Under the pieces are notes generated by a model, which ran no database searches, had not been told where the DNA came from, and saw only the letters and a list, made by a program, of their open reading frames with translations. Of a stretch of DNA of 64,000 nt, positions 11,212-23,440 are shown one piece after another (the stretch's first letter is position 1; each line of letters begins with the position of its first letter). The stretch comes from Patella vulgata (Eukaryota; Mollusca; Gastropoda; Patellidae). The translations under genes and the position numbers were made by a program. The stretch is from NCBI RefSeq assembly GCF_932274485.2, contig NC_065882.2, positions 32,134,890 to 32,198,889 of the forward strand, given 5' to 3'.

Positions 11212-12238
11212 TAAGGCTGTGCAAAAATATCGATATAATCGATAATCGGTAGAAGTTAGTTAGCGATACGATAATCGATATTGAAATTCAAATATCGATT
11301 ATCGGTATATTTACCTTCTGACGGCAAGTTACGGTCACTTTCACATGACTGAACTTGCCGTAGTCTGGCATGCAGACGCATTAACGAATACACAACGTCA
11401 ACACAACAACTATTTTCCCCCTCTGCTTACAAACTGGCACATTTTAAATATATATTATTGTAAAAAAAACTAAACTTTAAGATTAAATACATTATTTTAA
11501 TATTTTCGTTGTTTTTGTTGTTATTACTAGTTGAAACTAAAATAGGTCACGCACTTTGTGAACAATGACGATCGCACGTGATATAGTAAAATTAGAATTA
11601 TCTCCCTTCTTTGCTCTTGATTGATTTGTAGAGAAATTGTCTGCTTTCACGATAAAACTAATTGTATTATTAATGATCAACTCAGCTTTTATTACTAAAT
11701 CATGTCAGATACAGCCCATACAAAACACGTTTTTGACTTCCCGGGAAAATATCTATATCTCTCGTAATTTCTTGGAAGAATTCTACTTTGGTTTTCGTCA
11801 AAATTAACCAATCATAAAAATTCTACTTTGAAAGCCGGTAATTATTTTTTTATTGTCCAATCAATAGACGCCTTCTATTATATTTTATTCTATTATTAGT
11901 AACACTGTGTGATCGCCAGTAACTTGCAAAGAGAAACCATGTATTGTCTTTGTATTTATCGGAGATATTGGAATAAAATGAATCAAGAACAAAACTTAGA
12001 ATAATACTCAAGTTAATCCTACATTTAGCAACTAATTATTTTACATTAATTGATTTTTTTACACACATCGGCACAGTATTAGACTAGGATAATAACACTA
12101 CTGTAACTCGATCAACACAAATAACAGGTCGGTAAAGTTTGTTTTTTCCGGAAGAATGATAATCGATTATTATCGATAATCGCTGACAAATTCTTGCCGA
12201 TAATCGATATTGAAATTTCATATTGATTCCCAGCCTTA
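11212..12238. mobile_element. hAT-type non-autonomous transposon, 1027 bp
   Basis: The ends TAAGGCTG (11212) and CAGCCTTA (to 12238) are inverted. They are flanked by a perfect 8-bp direct repeat AATATGAC (11204-11211 and 12239-12246), the hallmark of hAT elements. Both subterminal regions are packed with ATCGAT and CGATAATCG palindromes, the likely transposase-binding repeats. There is no transposase frame. Confidence 0.9.
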
Positions 12239-12493
12239 AATATGACTATAAATGTCGATATTATAGCGATGTATCGAATACAAGTATGTAATTACAAAGA
12301 TCTTGTTTATACGGAGTTTCAGCTATTATTATACCAAATACATTATGCAATTAATGAATTATGCAATTACTGTCGTGAATAGAGTATGGATAAACTAACA
12401 TGTTTGTTGTTGAAAAGACGACTATCCGTTAAACCAATTTTCAGTTAACTTATTTAAAGGTTTGGTGATATCTGAGAATTCTTTGATAAACTA

Positions 12494-13276
12494 TCAGTAA
12501 TAGCTACAAAGACCAAGGAAACGCCTAACTTCAGTTACATTTACTGGCATTCTGCACCCACGTACACATTCGATCTTTGCTGGATCAGTGGCTATACCAT
12601 TGGAGGACACAACATGTCCTAAATATTTCACCTCATCTCGAAACAGATTACATTTGGAGGCCTTCAATTTTAATCCAGCCTGGCGTAGACGATCTAAAAC
12701 CATCTCAATTCTATCCAAATGTTCCACAAAGGTTTGGGAATAAATGATAATGTCGTCCAAGGAAACTAAACACACTTCCCACTGTAAACCACTAAGTACC
12801 GACTCCATCAGCCGCTCGAACGTGCCAGGCACGTTACATAGCCCAAAGGGCATGACCATAAATTGGTACAGTCCTTTAAAGGTGACGAAAGAAGTCTTAG
12901 GATGATCTTTTGGTTCTACTTAAACCTGCCAGTAACCACTAGCCAGATCCATTGTAGATAACCATTTCACACCAGATAATGCATCCAAAGTTTCGTCGAT
13001 TCTCGGTAATGGGTATGCATCCTTAATTGTCAGTGAATTCAACTTCCGGTAGTCGACACAAAATCTCAAAGTTCCATCTGATTTCTTAACAAGTACGACT
13101 GGACTGGCCCAGGGACCACAAGAGGGTTCAATAACACCGCTTGTCAACATTTCATCCATCATTTTATCCATCTGTTGTTTCTGATGAAGGGCTACACGTC
13201 TTGGTCGTTGTTTTATAGGTTCAGAGTGATCCACATTAATGGTATGCTTCACCATATCTGTCCTACCAAGTTCCAT
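12494..13276 (-). pseudogene. Gypsy-type reverse transcriptase remnant
   Basis: Two minus-strand open segments (12494-12859 and 12920-13276) carry the fingers and palm of a Gypsy-type reverse transcriptase. Landmarks are the KKSDGTLRFCVDYRKLN block, the MPFGLCNVPGTFERLM block and the LDDIIIYS region, followed by a connection stretch with YLGHVV. This is part of the fossil LTR element and is not functional. Confidence 0.9.
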
Positions 13277-13433
13277 AGAATTGGCTGCAAATAAGTCTTG
13301 ATGTTTGGATAATAAGTTTGTGACTGCGCCCGTCTGTTCTCAATCCAAACCCTCGGCCGCTCTTGTACACAATTCCAATACATGGGGAGGTAAATCCCTA
13401 TTGGGAGATAACTTTGAACGGCTATCACTGGTA

Positions 13434-13968
13434 TCAATCACATTTACTGGTTACTGGGACAATGTCACCGATTCCTGTATGTTTGTTTAGAAACACATCA
13501 TAGTCGCTGGCATTCAGGATACTGACTGGAACCCAGGGAGCAGAATCAGAAAGTTCACACACAACCTTGGCTGGTAACACATGTTTTCGCTCATATAATC
13601 GTTCTAAGGGCTCTAGCATCACTTCTTTGTGCGGAAATTTACTTACACACTTTTGTGGAATATATCCGTTCACTAAGACTTCATGGCCAGCAGATATAAC
13701 AGTATTCTCTGCGAGAGACACACGACAGATCCCGATTGGACCTTCCAATGCGTGGCACACTTATCACCATTGATGCTTATAGTCTTATTTTTCAAGTCGA
13801 GATGACAATCATGTTTCTGGAGAAAGTCTAACCCCAGGATGCATTGAGTACCAATAACAGCCACAATAAGAGTATGCGAATAAACTTGTCCATAAATTTC
13901 AATTGAAAATATGGCCTTCCCAAGTACTTGCATCAATCCACCATTTGCAGCTTTCAGAGATTGGTGCG
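13434..13968 (-). pseudogene. Gypsy-type protease, downstream half, and linker
   Basis: The minus-strand segments hold a retropepsin-like downstream part (GTQCILGLDFLQKHDC) and the spacer that leads to the reverse transcriptase. The upstream half with the active-site Asp lies on the other side of the inserted DNA transposon. It is part of the fossil element and is broken. Confidence 0.75.
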
Positions 13969-14160
13969 TACAGTACACTTCAAGCGGAAGTACTAAATTT
14001 CCCCGATGTCCGACCTGGGCGGAAATGAAAAATCGCGGGCGTCAGTTAACCAATCCGCTCTGGCCACGCTCAAAATTCCGCTCTAAAATTCCTCCGCGAA
14101 TTTAAATAAACCGCCGACCTCCGCGATTATTTTAAACCGCCGCCCATCGCGAAATTTTAA

Positions 14161-15725
14161 AAAATCGGACTTTCCATGCATGTACAGTCGGCACATCCAT
14201 AGCTGGTTTGAAATGGGTTTATTTATCGTGCGATTCCACGGCAGTGATATCGTAGTCGAATATCGCCATGCCAAAAGAAAGATTATTAATTTAACACGGT
14301 TAGACACGCAGATTTTACTGGCTTATATTGAAAAATAACAAAAATCAAACAGGCTTTTAAATAATAAAATAAACAGAATTATGGCTGTACCGTACATTAC
14401 TTCATCAATATGTTCGACATTTTTAAGACTTGCATCGATCTTCTATTTCAAACTCATTCAAATTACGAAAATTTCAAAGTTTACACACATAGATGCTGGT
14501 CTTACCGTTAGCGAAAGTTTTGTCCATCGAAATAGCCATTTCCATTCGGACAAATATGTCACACAATGCATTTTAAATTGATAAATCACACCCGAACAAG
14601 TAATATATGCCTTCATGTCCTGTTTTCAAGCACACACAGCCAGAAGTCACCGTCAACCTTGCTGAACACATGTATCAGTCGGATAATACTGTCAGTCAAG
14701 ATTCCTAATTAATTACCTGAATTCACACGTGTCATCAAAAGGAATTGATAATTGACTAAAATAGAAGCCCCTTTAACAAGAAATTGTTACCATGTCGTAT
14801 TCTTGTAAACAATACTTTCTATTAATTTTATTTACGATTTAAAAATGTGGATATAAAAGATAATTCTATTTTTGAATCGGTACAGACTTAAAGGTTAGCG
14901 TATGCGCCGTTTGAAAAGAATACTTAATCATCATATTAGCAGGTGACATATTCTGTTAAAATCATTCGTTGAACCGGTGGTGATATTTTTTTTTAATTTG
15001 GCACAAAAACCATCCCTTATATCGCACCGTGCCCCTTTAAGTCGGACTTTCCATGCATGTACAGTCAGCACATCCGTACATGTAAATGTTTTAAAATAGC
15101 TAGGTTTATTTATAGTGCAATTGCACCGCAGTCATCATATCGTAGTCGAATATCAGCTACTATGGCATGCAAAAAAAAGAATGTTAATTTAACACGGTTA
15201 GACACGCAGATTTTGCTGTCTTACATTGAAAATATAACAAATATCAAAAATTGGCAGGCTTTTATATAATATAATAAACAGAGTTATGGCTGTACGATAC
15301 ATTACTTCATTAATATGTTCGACATTTTTAAGACATTCAAACTCGTTCAAATTACGAAAATTTCAAAATTTATACACATAGATGTTGGTCTTACCGTGGG
15401 CGAAAGTTTTGTCCATTAAAATATCCATTCCCATTCTGACAAATAAATATTATATCTTAGGATTTAAATCACAAATGAATTAAATGCACACCTCGCCAGA
15501 AGTCAACGTCAACCTTGACGCAAACATGTACACAATACCATGATGACCTATTCATTTCGGCACCAAAGAGTCTGAGTCAATGCATACTGTCAATCAAGTT
15601 TCCAAATTACGTGAATTCGCACGTGTCATCAAAAGGAATTGATAATTGACTATAATAGAAGCCCCTTTAACAACAAATTGTTACCATGTCGAAGTCTTGT
15701 AGACAATACTTTCATTCTGAATTGT
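14161..15725. repeat. Internal tandem duplication, unit about 0.88 kb
   Basis: Two direct copies, about 14161-14822 and 15041-15714, share TCGGACTTTCCATGCATGTA at the start, AACACGGTTAGACACGCAGA in the middle and AAAAGGAATTGATAATTGAC near the end. They differ by scattered substitutions and small gaps. Part of the unit (GGTGATA, poly-T, ATTTGGCA, then CATCCCTTATA) recurs a third time at about 16000. All copies lie inside the 3.14-kb transposon. Confidence 0.85.
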
Positions 15726-15856
15726 CAGTAAGTAATCATTACCCAAAATAGTTGACCTCAATAATAAAGAATAATTACAATTGGGACGCGAACAAACTGG
15801 ATTTTCACACTAAATAGGTGCGGTTGTCACGGCTAAATTACTAACAGGCTACGATG

Positions 15857-15945
15857 AATTAGGGTTAGGGTTCCGATATCTTTCTTCAGGGTTAGGGTTC
15901 ATTAGTCCACCGATATCTATCATTAGGGTTGAGTTAGGTTAGGTT
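15857..15945. repeat. Degenerate telomere-like TTAGGG motifs
   Basis: ATTAGGGTTAGGGTT, CAGGGTTAGGGTT and ATTAGGGTTGAGTTAGG occur in under 100 bp, separated by a CCGATATCT phrase. TTAGGG is the molluscan telomere repeat. This is too short and irregular to be a telomere; it may be a patch of repaired or captured telomeric DNA within the transposon. Confidence 0.6.
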
Positions 15946-16892
15946 TATTGATACCCACATTATAGTATTTCTTATAGCGGCGGACTTGTGAACCCCTCTC
16001 GGTGATAATATTTTTAATTTGGCATACAAATCATCCCTTATAACTAACGCATGCTTTTTTGTTAGGCAATTTCCTTTGTTCTGTTTGATGTTCACTCTTT
16101 GATCAGTTACTATTATTCTAAGTTCTGTCCGGACAAGATCTCATTCATAAGATCTGGTTGTTAGGTGTTTTATTAAAGGTTCTTCGATATGTTCATTGAT
16201 AATTATTGGAAAGAAACCGAACCGGATTATTATTTAGGATATTTATCGTCAACTGTATAAATACGGTAAGCAGTTTGTGTGTTGCATTTATAAGTTTAAA
16301 GTATAAAAAGAAATATTTGAAGGGGCTATTTAAGACATGATATTTTTAAGCCTTATACCTGTAACTGAAACGATTTGACGTGTTGATCTGTTTTGCAATG
16401 TGGGGAATCTGTAAAGTCAAATACGAAACTGAAATAAGTAAACAATCTTCCAGCTTCTATCCAATATGACTTTTAATTTTGGGGACATAAAGTACATGTA
16501 TATATTGAACGTTGGGAGCCGAATCGTCATTTTAATTGAATTACCGTTAAAGGAGAAAATATTCCTTCCTAGCAATTTATGCTAATTCGTTTATTTCTAC
16601 GAATATCGTTAAATTGTTGTTCATAATTAAAACGGATAATAAATCAGTATATAAAAAAACAGCATATTTTAAAACATCCACGTGCAAATTGCTACCTTCT
16701 ATATATGTTTATTGTCGTCCATTTTCAGACATTGTTATCAGAATTCACGAAACATGGTTTCATTGTCTGCTTGTCGGATCAACTAATGACATAGAAAATT
16801 GCTATGTGTATGTGCTTTATGGTGTGATTCACGAATTAAATACCGATGTAGATGAATAGAACATAACGGACATTTTAGGATATGAATACAAT

Positions 16893-16995
16893 AATCCGCC
16901 GCGAATTTGATATTTCCACCGACTATAATCCGCCGCGAATTTCATATTTTCGCGGGCGATAATCCACCGCGAATTTTATATTTTCGCGGACTTTT
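16893..16995. repeat. Subterminal CGCGAATTT repeats
   Basis: Three near-tandem units of about 36 bp, each starting AATCCGCCGCGAATTT or a close variant and followed by a CGCGG or CCACCG phrase. Similar CCGCGAATTT/CGCGATT motifs lie in opposite orientation near the other end (14093-14155). They are likely binding repeats for the transposase that moves the element. Confidence 0.7.
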
Positions 16996-17012
16996 TTCCG
17001 CCCAGAACGTCT

Positions 17013-18836
17013 CTAATTCCGCGGAGTGTATATGGGTAAAACACCGCGATTTTTGAGCGGAAAAAAACGCCCACAAGGACTATTTTCATACTTCCGCCTG
17101 AAGTGTACTGTATATTCTAATGTTGGCCTTTTGTCTTTTGGAATCGAATTATAGGCAGTCCGAGATAGCATACTGACTGTTGCTCCAGTGTCTATCAAAG
17201 AATTTAGTTTTAAAGAATTCACAATACATTTTAAATGCAGACCGGTTTCACTCGGTGGGCTGTGAGATGCCGATCCACTTTTCAGACCATTACTTGATTC
17301 TACGTGATTTCGTTGATTGGGACTTCCAGAAACGGGGCGTTGTGCAGGTTGTCGCCAATTGTTTTTGTCACGTGATCGGGTATAATTTCTTGGAGTGTAC
17401 TGTTGCCTTGTATTATGATTAATATTGTCGTGTCTGCGTATTTCTAAACCTTTTCCAGTTTGGTTAATACTAGAAGGCGAGGCATCCGATTTTTGAGTAG
17501 TTATTAATTGTTTTTGAACATTATGTAGGGACTTGTTCATTTCCTCCACAAGTTTCTTTAGATCCTGCAGTTTGCGATTCTTAGATGGAAGATCAACACC
17601 ACGGAGTTGTCCTTTGTTCGACTCGCCGGCAACACGATGAGCATCCAGCTCTACCACTAGTCTGACCATTTCCTCCAATTTGCTTGGTCTAGACCTTTGA
17701 ATCTGCCACACCATATCTCTATCATCACAAAGTGCATCACAAAACGCATCTTTAGAAAGTATATTCAATAAGTCACAATCCGCAGAAGGGTATGCCATAG
17801 CTACTAGCCGTTTCACTGCTTCCCCTAATTCGGGTAAACTCTCTTTAGATTGCCTTTTTCGAGCCTTTAGCTGAGCTCGATAGAGTTGACTTTGGTTAGG
17901 TGGCAGAAACCTGTCTTCAAGAGCACTTATTAAATGGAATATACTTTCCGGTCCTCCACTTTCATGGACGATAACACTTTCTGGGCCCTACCTTTTAAAC
18001 TACCAGCAAGATGCAGGGCCATTTCATCACTTGTCCAATTGTTTAGATGAGCACATATCTCAAAATGGCACTTATAGTCCATCAACGATATAGCACCATC
18101 GTAGTCTTGTGGATTTTTCACCGGTTTACGATAATAAACACTACCCATGCCTTGATTATAAGGCGTAGACGTAACACATGGAGAAAAGGCACTGTTATCT
18201 GCATCCGCATTTTTATCGCCACATTTTGAAGGCACAATAACAGCAGGATTAGTAAAATTTTGTTGCACACTGTTCTTTATTTCACAGAGCTCGTTCCGAT
18301 AAGAATCTAATTCTTTAGATATAACTTTAAATTGTTCTAACACGAGGCTATGAAAATCATTATCTCCCTTGTTTTGTAAATTGCGACACAATATTTTCAT
18401 AATTACTTGAAATTTCACTCATTTGTCTCCGGTTAGAGTCTAATTCTTGCAAAAGTTTGGTTAATTGATTTAACACCATATGCTGAAAATCAGATTTACC
18501 TGTATTATCAATGTCCATAGACGCATTTAAATGATCACACAAATCAGCATTTGATCCAGACAAATCACTAATCATATTAAACTCAACCGTTCTTGGCCTC
18601 CTCGTTTTCGGAGTCACATAAGGCTCTATATGCACAGGATTTCGTACAGGAACCACAGTTGAGTCAAACTCATGATTTTGTACAGGAACCGCAGTTGGGT
18701 CAAACACAGGATTCTGTACAGGAACCAGATTTGGGTCAAACACAGGATTTTGTACAGGAACCTCACAACGGTGAAGCACAGGGGTACGATCACTTTTGAA
18801 TATCAAGTCCATGTCTACCAGACTGTACGTGGTCAT
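17013..18836 (-). pseudogene. Gypsy-type gag region and start of protease
   Basis: Three minus-strand open segments (17013-17816, 17930-18418, 18360-18836) hold a gag-like region with helical and proline-containing parts. A degenerate direct repeat is seen near the N-terminus (VPVQNPVFDP repeated). A retropepsin start (LIDTGATVSMLS) follows near 17166-17201. The last 98 bp of the lowest segment are sequence of the inserted transposon. It is a broken part of the fossil LTR element. Confidence 0.75.
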
Positions 18837-18954
18837 AATCTTGTCAAATTAAATATAACACAAAGACACACAGTTATGGGTCAACACGGTCACTGGCGGG
18901 AAATGTTGCTTGCATGTATTGAGAAGTGAGACATTGTACAATGAGGGATAATCC

Positions 18955-18973
18955 AATCCCACCTCTGCCACCA
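18955..18973 (-). other. Putative tRNA primer-binding site of the LTR fossil
   Basis: On the minus strand TGGTGGCAGAGGTGGGATT follows the LTR. It begins with TGG, the complement of the tRNA CCA end, and resembles the complement of a tRNA-Leu acceptor/T-arm. The position between LTR and gag fits. The tRNA identity is inferred by eye. Confidence 0.6.
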
Positions 18974-18974
18974 A

Positions 18975-19938
18975 GAAAACCCTTTAGCGTCCAACGGTTG
19001 TATCCACAATAGACTGGGCCCCTCTATCACAAAGACTCACTAGTGGAACCTCGGCTACCGATCTGTTATCCAGGGAGGGGTTTTTCTAAGCTCGCCTGGG
19101 ATCACAACTCTCTTCGGTTAGTAATGGGTAAGTGTCAGCTAAAGAGTGACTATAAGGAATCCCTTCCCAAGTTTTGTCCGGGATCTCCCCTTACTCAATA
19201 ACACAAATAACAAAATAGATATTCATATAAAAATAAATATATATTATCCTCTGATCAAGATCAACTTACAAAATATAACACAACAATGATAATGATGATA
19301 ATGATATAAATATCAAACCACTTTCAGGCGAAACACAAATTATGGTCGACACACAACCACACGTGTACACGATCAGTAACGATATATGAAATCTGGGAAA
19401 CTGACACACACATAATAATGAAACAATAATATGATCTCTAATATAATAACACTAGAGGTAGTAAAATACTATTAAACAATATAACTTAGCACCGAACACT
19501 CGGAGGGAATCACTGAATCACAAAAGAACACAAAAAGGAACCTTCAGACATCCACTCACGTTCTAATACTGCTAGGTATATGAGATTATATTTCGAGCTC
19601 TTAATCGAAGATCTATCGAAAGTGCGCTGTGTGACAGCTTATATACAATATAAAATCTCGTAAAATAACAGGCAACGAGAACTCCCGTAATACCTTGCAA
19701 ATACGCCTACTCGCGAACGTCATGTTCTTCCGCGAGACTTACGTATATTTATAAATAAATCGAAAGTAGAATAACATCAACATCGAGATCACCGGATAAA
19801 TTAAGTACATGCATTTAAATTATGGATGGACAAATGAATATATATTAAAAGGAAAATGTGACGAAAGACGAGGGAATGTGGGTAGATACGGATAAATCTT
19901 CCGTCTAAACGGTAAGCTATGAAATAAAAACCGTCACA
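18975..19938 (-). repeat. Single LTR of the Gypsy fossil
   Basis: About 965 bp between the primer-binding site and the motif TGTGACGG (minus strand, ending at 19938) that opens many LTRs. No second copy is present in the window. The inner boundary is uncertain by a few bases. Confidence 0.65.
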
Positions 19939-20590
19939 CTAAGTCATTAACTCAATATCATCCAAAACCTTCGACAATGAAAACACAAATTATTTGTCAA
20001 TTTTAATCAACATGGATGTTGTGATCTTACCGGTAAAAGATGGGCTTCTGATATCCAATATTTAAGACAAAATAAACATTTTATGATTGGTACGCGAATC
20101 GTGTACCATAATGCATTTCAGCGCAATTTGTAACAAGTAACTTGAAGAACGAGGTTAGACATATTCCACAAGTCATGTCAAACGGTGACCCCATATTTTT
20201 ATCTGGAGAACATGCACAATAAATACTATCGGTGTAGACTGGAATAACCAGACGCCAGAGGTTGCCATTTAATTGAGACTTCTGGTGTATTTCGACGAAA
20301 AAACTGCTTTGAAATTAGAGTAAAAACGGAAATGCTTGAATGTACATCAGTTTATTTACAATCAGATTACATAATTGTATACGTTGCGACCCATTTGTGT
20401 CAATTTGTAGGTCCTAAATATTAGCGATTTAGCTCCTTTAACTGTATTATTCAGTGAAATGTACTTGATACATGAGACTATTGTCGGTCAGTTGGTCCTT
20501 TGCGTTAAAAACGGCTGTTTCAAAGTCTGTTGTGGAATTTGAAAAAAGGAATAGATCTAGTATCGACATTTGTTACAATTTGATTTCTTC
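19939..20590. other. No gene recognised
   Basis: Flank of the LTR fossil. No open frame of note and no repeat I can link to other parts of the window. Confidence 0.5.
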
Positions 20591-20599
20591 TGAATTATG

Positions 20600-20690
20600 A
20601 TGAAAATATCGCGATATTTTATAGAATTATCGCAATATTTTATAGAATTATCGCGATATTTTATAGAATTATCGCGATATATCGTGATGA
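20600..20690. repeat. 21-bp minisatellite TATCGCGATATTTTATAGAAT
   Basis: About four direct units built on TCGCGATATTTTATAGAAT, followed by a partial one. Each contains a TATCGCGATA palindrome. Small open frames here are products of the repeat. Confidence 0.85.
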
Positions 20691-20753
20691 AGCGATATTT
20701 GAGATTTCGGACGATAGTTTTATCACCTGACCTAATTATCATTATATATCGCC

Positions 20754-21542
20754 ATCCCGAGGGTATTGATGTAATGAAACTATACACCAAGTTTCATCAC
20801 TCTCACTTAATTAGAACTAGAGTTAAAGTTGCAATTTCATATTTTTAAGTTATATTTTTAAAATTTATTAAAATAAAGCCTTAAAATAGATGGTATCTAT
20901 AAACAGTCCTACCTTGTTAAAGAAATGAAAGGGGTTTAACGTCCTACTGTTCTGCTTCTAAACTGGGCTAATGAAGACGGGCATACGTCATACAGTGTGC
21001 TATGAGGGAAATTTTGCCCAGGCAGCACCTTGTTAAAGAACAATTCTATTAATCCTATAATTCACTATTGCAAGTTGAGAAATTGGGAAAAATATCTTTT
21101 TTTAACTTCAAATTCAAACGTTTGAAGATAGCTATTACATGGGGGGAATAGAAAAACAAGGGAGGTAATTGTGTTATTATTTCTGGGGTCAAAGGATTTT
21201 TAAGTGGGTGAATAATACCTATGATTGTATAATAGTGAGTTAACAACCTATTGAGCAAAAGACAGAAATAATTATGTTTTGACTTTCTTAGAAAATATGA
21301 AATTATCGCTTTAACATGTCTCAAAGCACAAACCAATCAAATTGCTTATCTCTTCTCACCCTAAGCAGAAAGTGCTCATCTTCGAACTCCATCAAGGCAC
21401 TGACCCAATAAACACCTACACTAAGTTTGAACATTCTAGCTCAATTAGATTTAGAAAGAGTTATTGTGTCCCAAAAAGTGTGACGGACAGACAAACATTT
21501 TAATAGTATAGTCCCCTGCTTTCTTTGAAAGGCGGGGGACAA
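20754..21542 (+). mobile_element. Family B element, partial and interrupted (B2)
   Basis: Core sequence (GATGTAATGAAACTATACAC and onward) is present at 20754-20835. A segment of other sequence follows, and then core plus tail resume at about 21318-21542, ending with the hairpin GTCCCCTGCTTTC / GAAAGGCGGGGGAC. The GACA stretch before the tail is nearly absent. The intervening DNA contains a truncated SINE at 20925-21026. Confidence 0.7.
20925..21026 (-). mobile_element. SINE-2, 5'-truncated copy with 14-bp target duplication
   Basis: Only the 3' 102 bp of the SINE are present, reading toward lower coordinates (GTTTAACGTCCTACTGTTCT on the plus strand). It is flanked by the perfect direct repeat ACCTTGTTAAAGAA at 20911-20924 and 21027-21040, the mark of LINE-driven insertion with 5' truncation. 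Confidence 0.9.
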
Positions 21543-23440
21543 AAATGATTTTTAGGGTCTAACTAATCAAAGTTTCCAAGATTTTTTTTGTTCACAACAA
21601 ATATATTTTTCATTATAGTTTGAATGTAATTTCCAATCAATGGTTAAATATCCTGAAAAGCATCATACCTGTATCTTTCTACATGTAAATCTTCTATAAT
21701 AACTCTGTATTTTGATAGCACTTGATTGCCTCTGTCTTTGATCCTATAAATAATTCAAATTCAATAGTATCAAAAATATTTCATGAATTATAGTGTACCG
21801 TACGTACATAATATTACCTACATGAATGTCAGTTTTTGATTTTTATCTGCGTGATTTCTTTGGTAAAGCTCAATTCAATACATCCATTACAACTTGTAAC
21901 TGTGATTAATATGAACTTCTGTCACACCAATTGATGGGTTCCATTAAAGTAGGTGTCACAACTCCATTGCTCATGTTGGAAGAAAGTCGTTTTTCCCCCA
22001 AATTGTAAAATTTTCTAAACTTAACGTCACACATTTGCTATTTAATCTTTTTTAATATTTAAAACAGATTTTGAAAGCCAATATATCTTATTTTTTTTAT
22101 ATTATTTTTATATACCTATTCTTCTTATTAATTTCATAAACATAAGTTGAAAAATGTCAATTTTGCGTGTTTCGATATTACTGTAAACAAATTTGTCACG
22201 TTTTAAAATGGGGGCACCCCACTTCAATATATATTAAAGGGACAATAACACACTTGCTGGCTTGACAGCTCCAGAAAAAAAATAATAGACTTATTCTAAG
22301 TACTAGATGTTTAAGTGTCCTACCTGTTGTGTAAATTATCCATTACATCCTATTTTACTTGTCCAGAGCGTTCGGAAATATTTTTAAAATATTCAGTTAC
22401 AACAAGAGTGGTATTAAGCCTTTAATATATTTTTTTCATTTCAATACCATTAGAAAGATAATTGAACAACCTTTCAATCGGTCGGTTATGGAATGTTGGC
22501 ATTTCAAAATACCATGTATTTTTTGTAAGTTGAAAAAACAATTCATGCACACTTTTTTTGAGGCAATTTGTCAATATTCAATAACCGACCGATCGAAAGT
22601 TGATTTTATTGCCGTTTCGATGCTACATTTTTAAAGAATAAACAATGCCGCCAATGCCGCAATCAAACAAGTTTTGTGACGACATGATGTTGTCTGACAT
22701 AGGGAACAAAGTAAAAAAAAAAGCATGGTTTAGTTGAGGAATAACTCTAGACATAGTTGTTACGTTGTAAACAAGGGGATTTGATGCATGTTTTATATAA
22801 ATAAAGGACTTGCCTGCAAAAAAAGAGTTATTCCAGGTTTATCCGTTTATTACTTTATTACAACATTAATTAGAGCAATGTAAGACAAATCATTCTTGTC
22901 TCGAATAGCGAACTACAGTGTGGTGCCATGTGATGGCTCTACATATATAAAAAGATCCGTACCGAATAATTAAGTTAAAGAAACATGGGGTCGAAGTTCA
23001 ACGTTAAAAATTGTGCCAGTCGGATCGCCCTGTACGAGGCGACAGTTGATAAATTTATCTATTCTACTCTACAATTAAGTTTTGTCTAAAATTCTAAAAG
23101 AAAGATGGCACAATGTTATCAAGATAATGAAAAAATCACTGGTAAGTATGAGTATTATATCATCTAAAGAAAGACTAATGAAGTAACAGTACTGAGTAAG
23201 TAAGACAAGAGCAGGAGGACCGCACCTCATATAGGCCTAACAATTAATAGAAAATAGCGTTGATCCTACAGTACTAGTAATCTAAGTCAATATGTCTGGA
23301 TCATGCGAATGGCACTGCTTTGTACTTTGTATAAATTAATGAATACAAAAATGTTAGTGGATTTTAAGAATAAAGATATAAATCCCCTCCTACGTTTATT
23401 TATTCTGGAGGGCCTAGATCTATTAATAATATTGTATTAT
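21543..23440. other. No gene recognised; contains one long inverted repeat
   Basis: AT-rich DNA with no convincing coding frame. The only structure I see is the inverted repeat listed at 22471-22599. Confidence 0.5.
22471..22599. repeat. Inverted repeat, 28-bp arms, about 73-bp loop
   Basis: The arm starting CTTTCAATCGGTCGGTTAT (22471-22498) is repeated in inverted form at 22572-22599, which reads ATAACCGACCGATCGAAAG toward its end. About 25 of 28 positions pair. No flanking duplication is evident. It could be a hairpin RNA-forming segment or a tiny MITE-like foldback. Confidence 0.75.

Larger units (their letters stand above)
13971..17110. mobile_element. 3.14-kb non-autonomous DNA transposon inside the LTR fossil
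   Basis: The ends are inverted 22-bp repeats with one mismatch (CAGTACACTTCA, then A or G, then GCGGAAGTA) at 13971-13992 and 17089-17110. They are flanked by TA on both sides. Subterminal regions on both sides are rich in CGCGAATTT/CCGCC repeats. The interior holds a long direct duplication and TTAGGG-like motifs. No transposase is visible; the small frames inside (for example 14083-14307, 15057-15269, 16614-16859) match nothing I know. The TA target and CAGT ends suggest a Tc1/mariner-mobilised element of unusual length, but other TA-targeting superfamilies are possible. Confidence 0.85.
12482..19938 (-). mobile_element. Fossil Gypsy-type (Metaviridae) LTR element, incomplete
   Basis: A minus-strand LTR retrotransposon remnant. 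In its own order it has one LTR (about 18975-19938), a primer-binding site, a gag region, protease, and the first part of the reverse transcriptase. It then ends near 12482: RNase H, integrase and the second LTR are absent. A 3.14-kb DNA transposon (13971-17110) is inserted within the protease region. The copy is broken, with several frame breaks as well as the truncation. With only one LTR its age cannot be read from LTR divergence. It predates the DNA transposon inside it and appears old. Confidence 0.9.

Noticed and set aside
15857-15945. Chromosome end or true interstitial telomere
   Set aside because: Only a few irregular TTAGGG units inside a transposon.
20597-20790. Tandemly repetitive ORFs (YFIELSQYFIELS, and the reverse strand)
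   Set aside because: They are generated by the 21-bp minisatellite.
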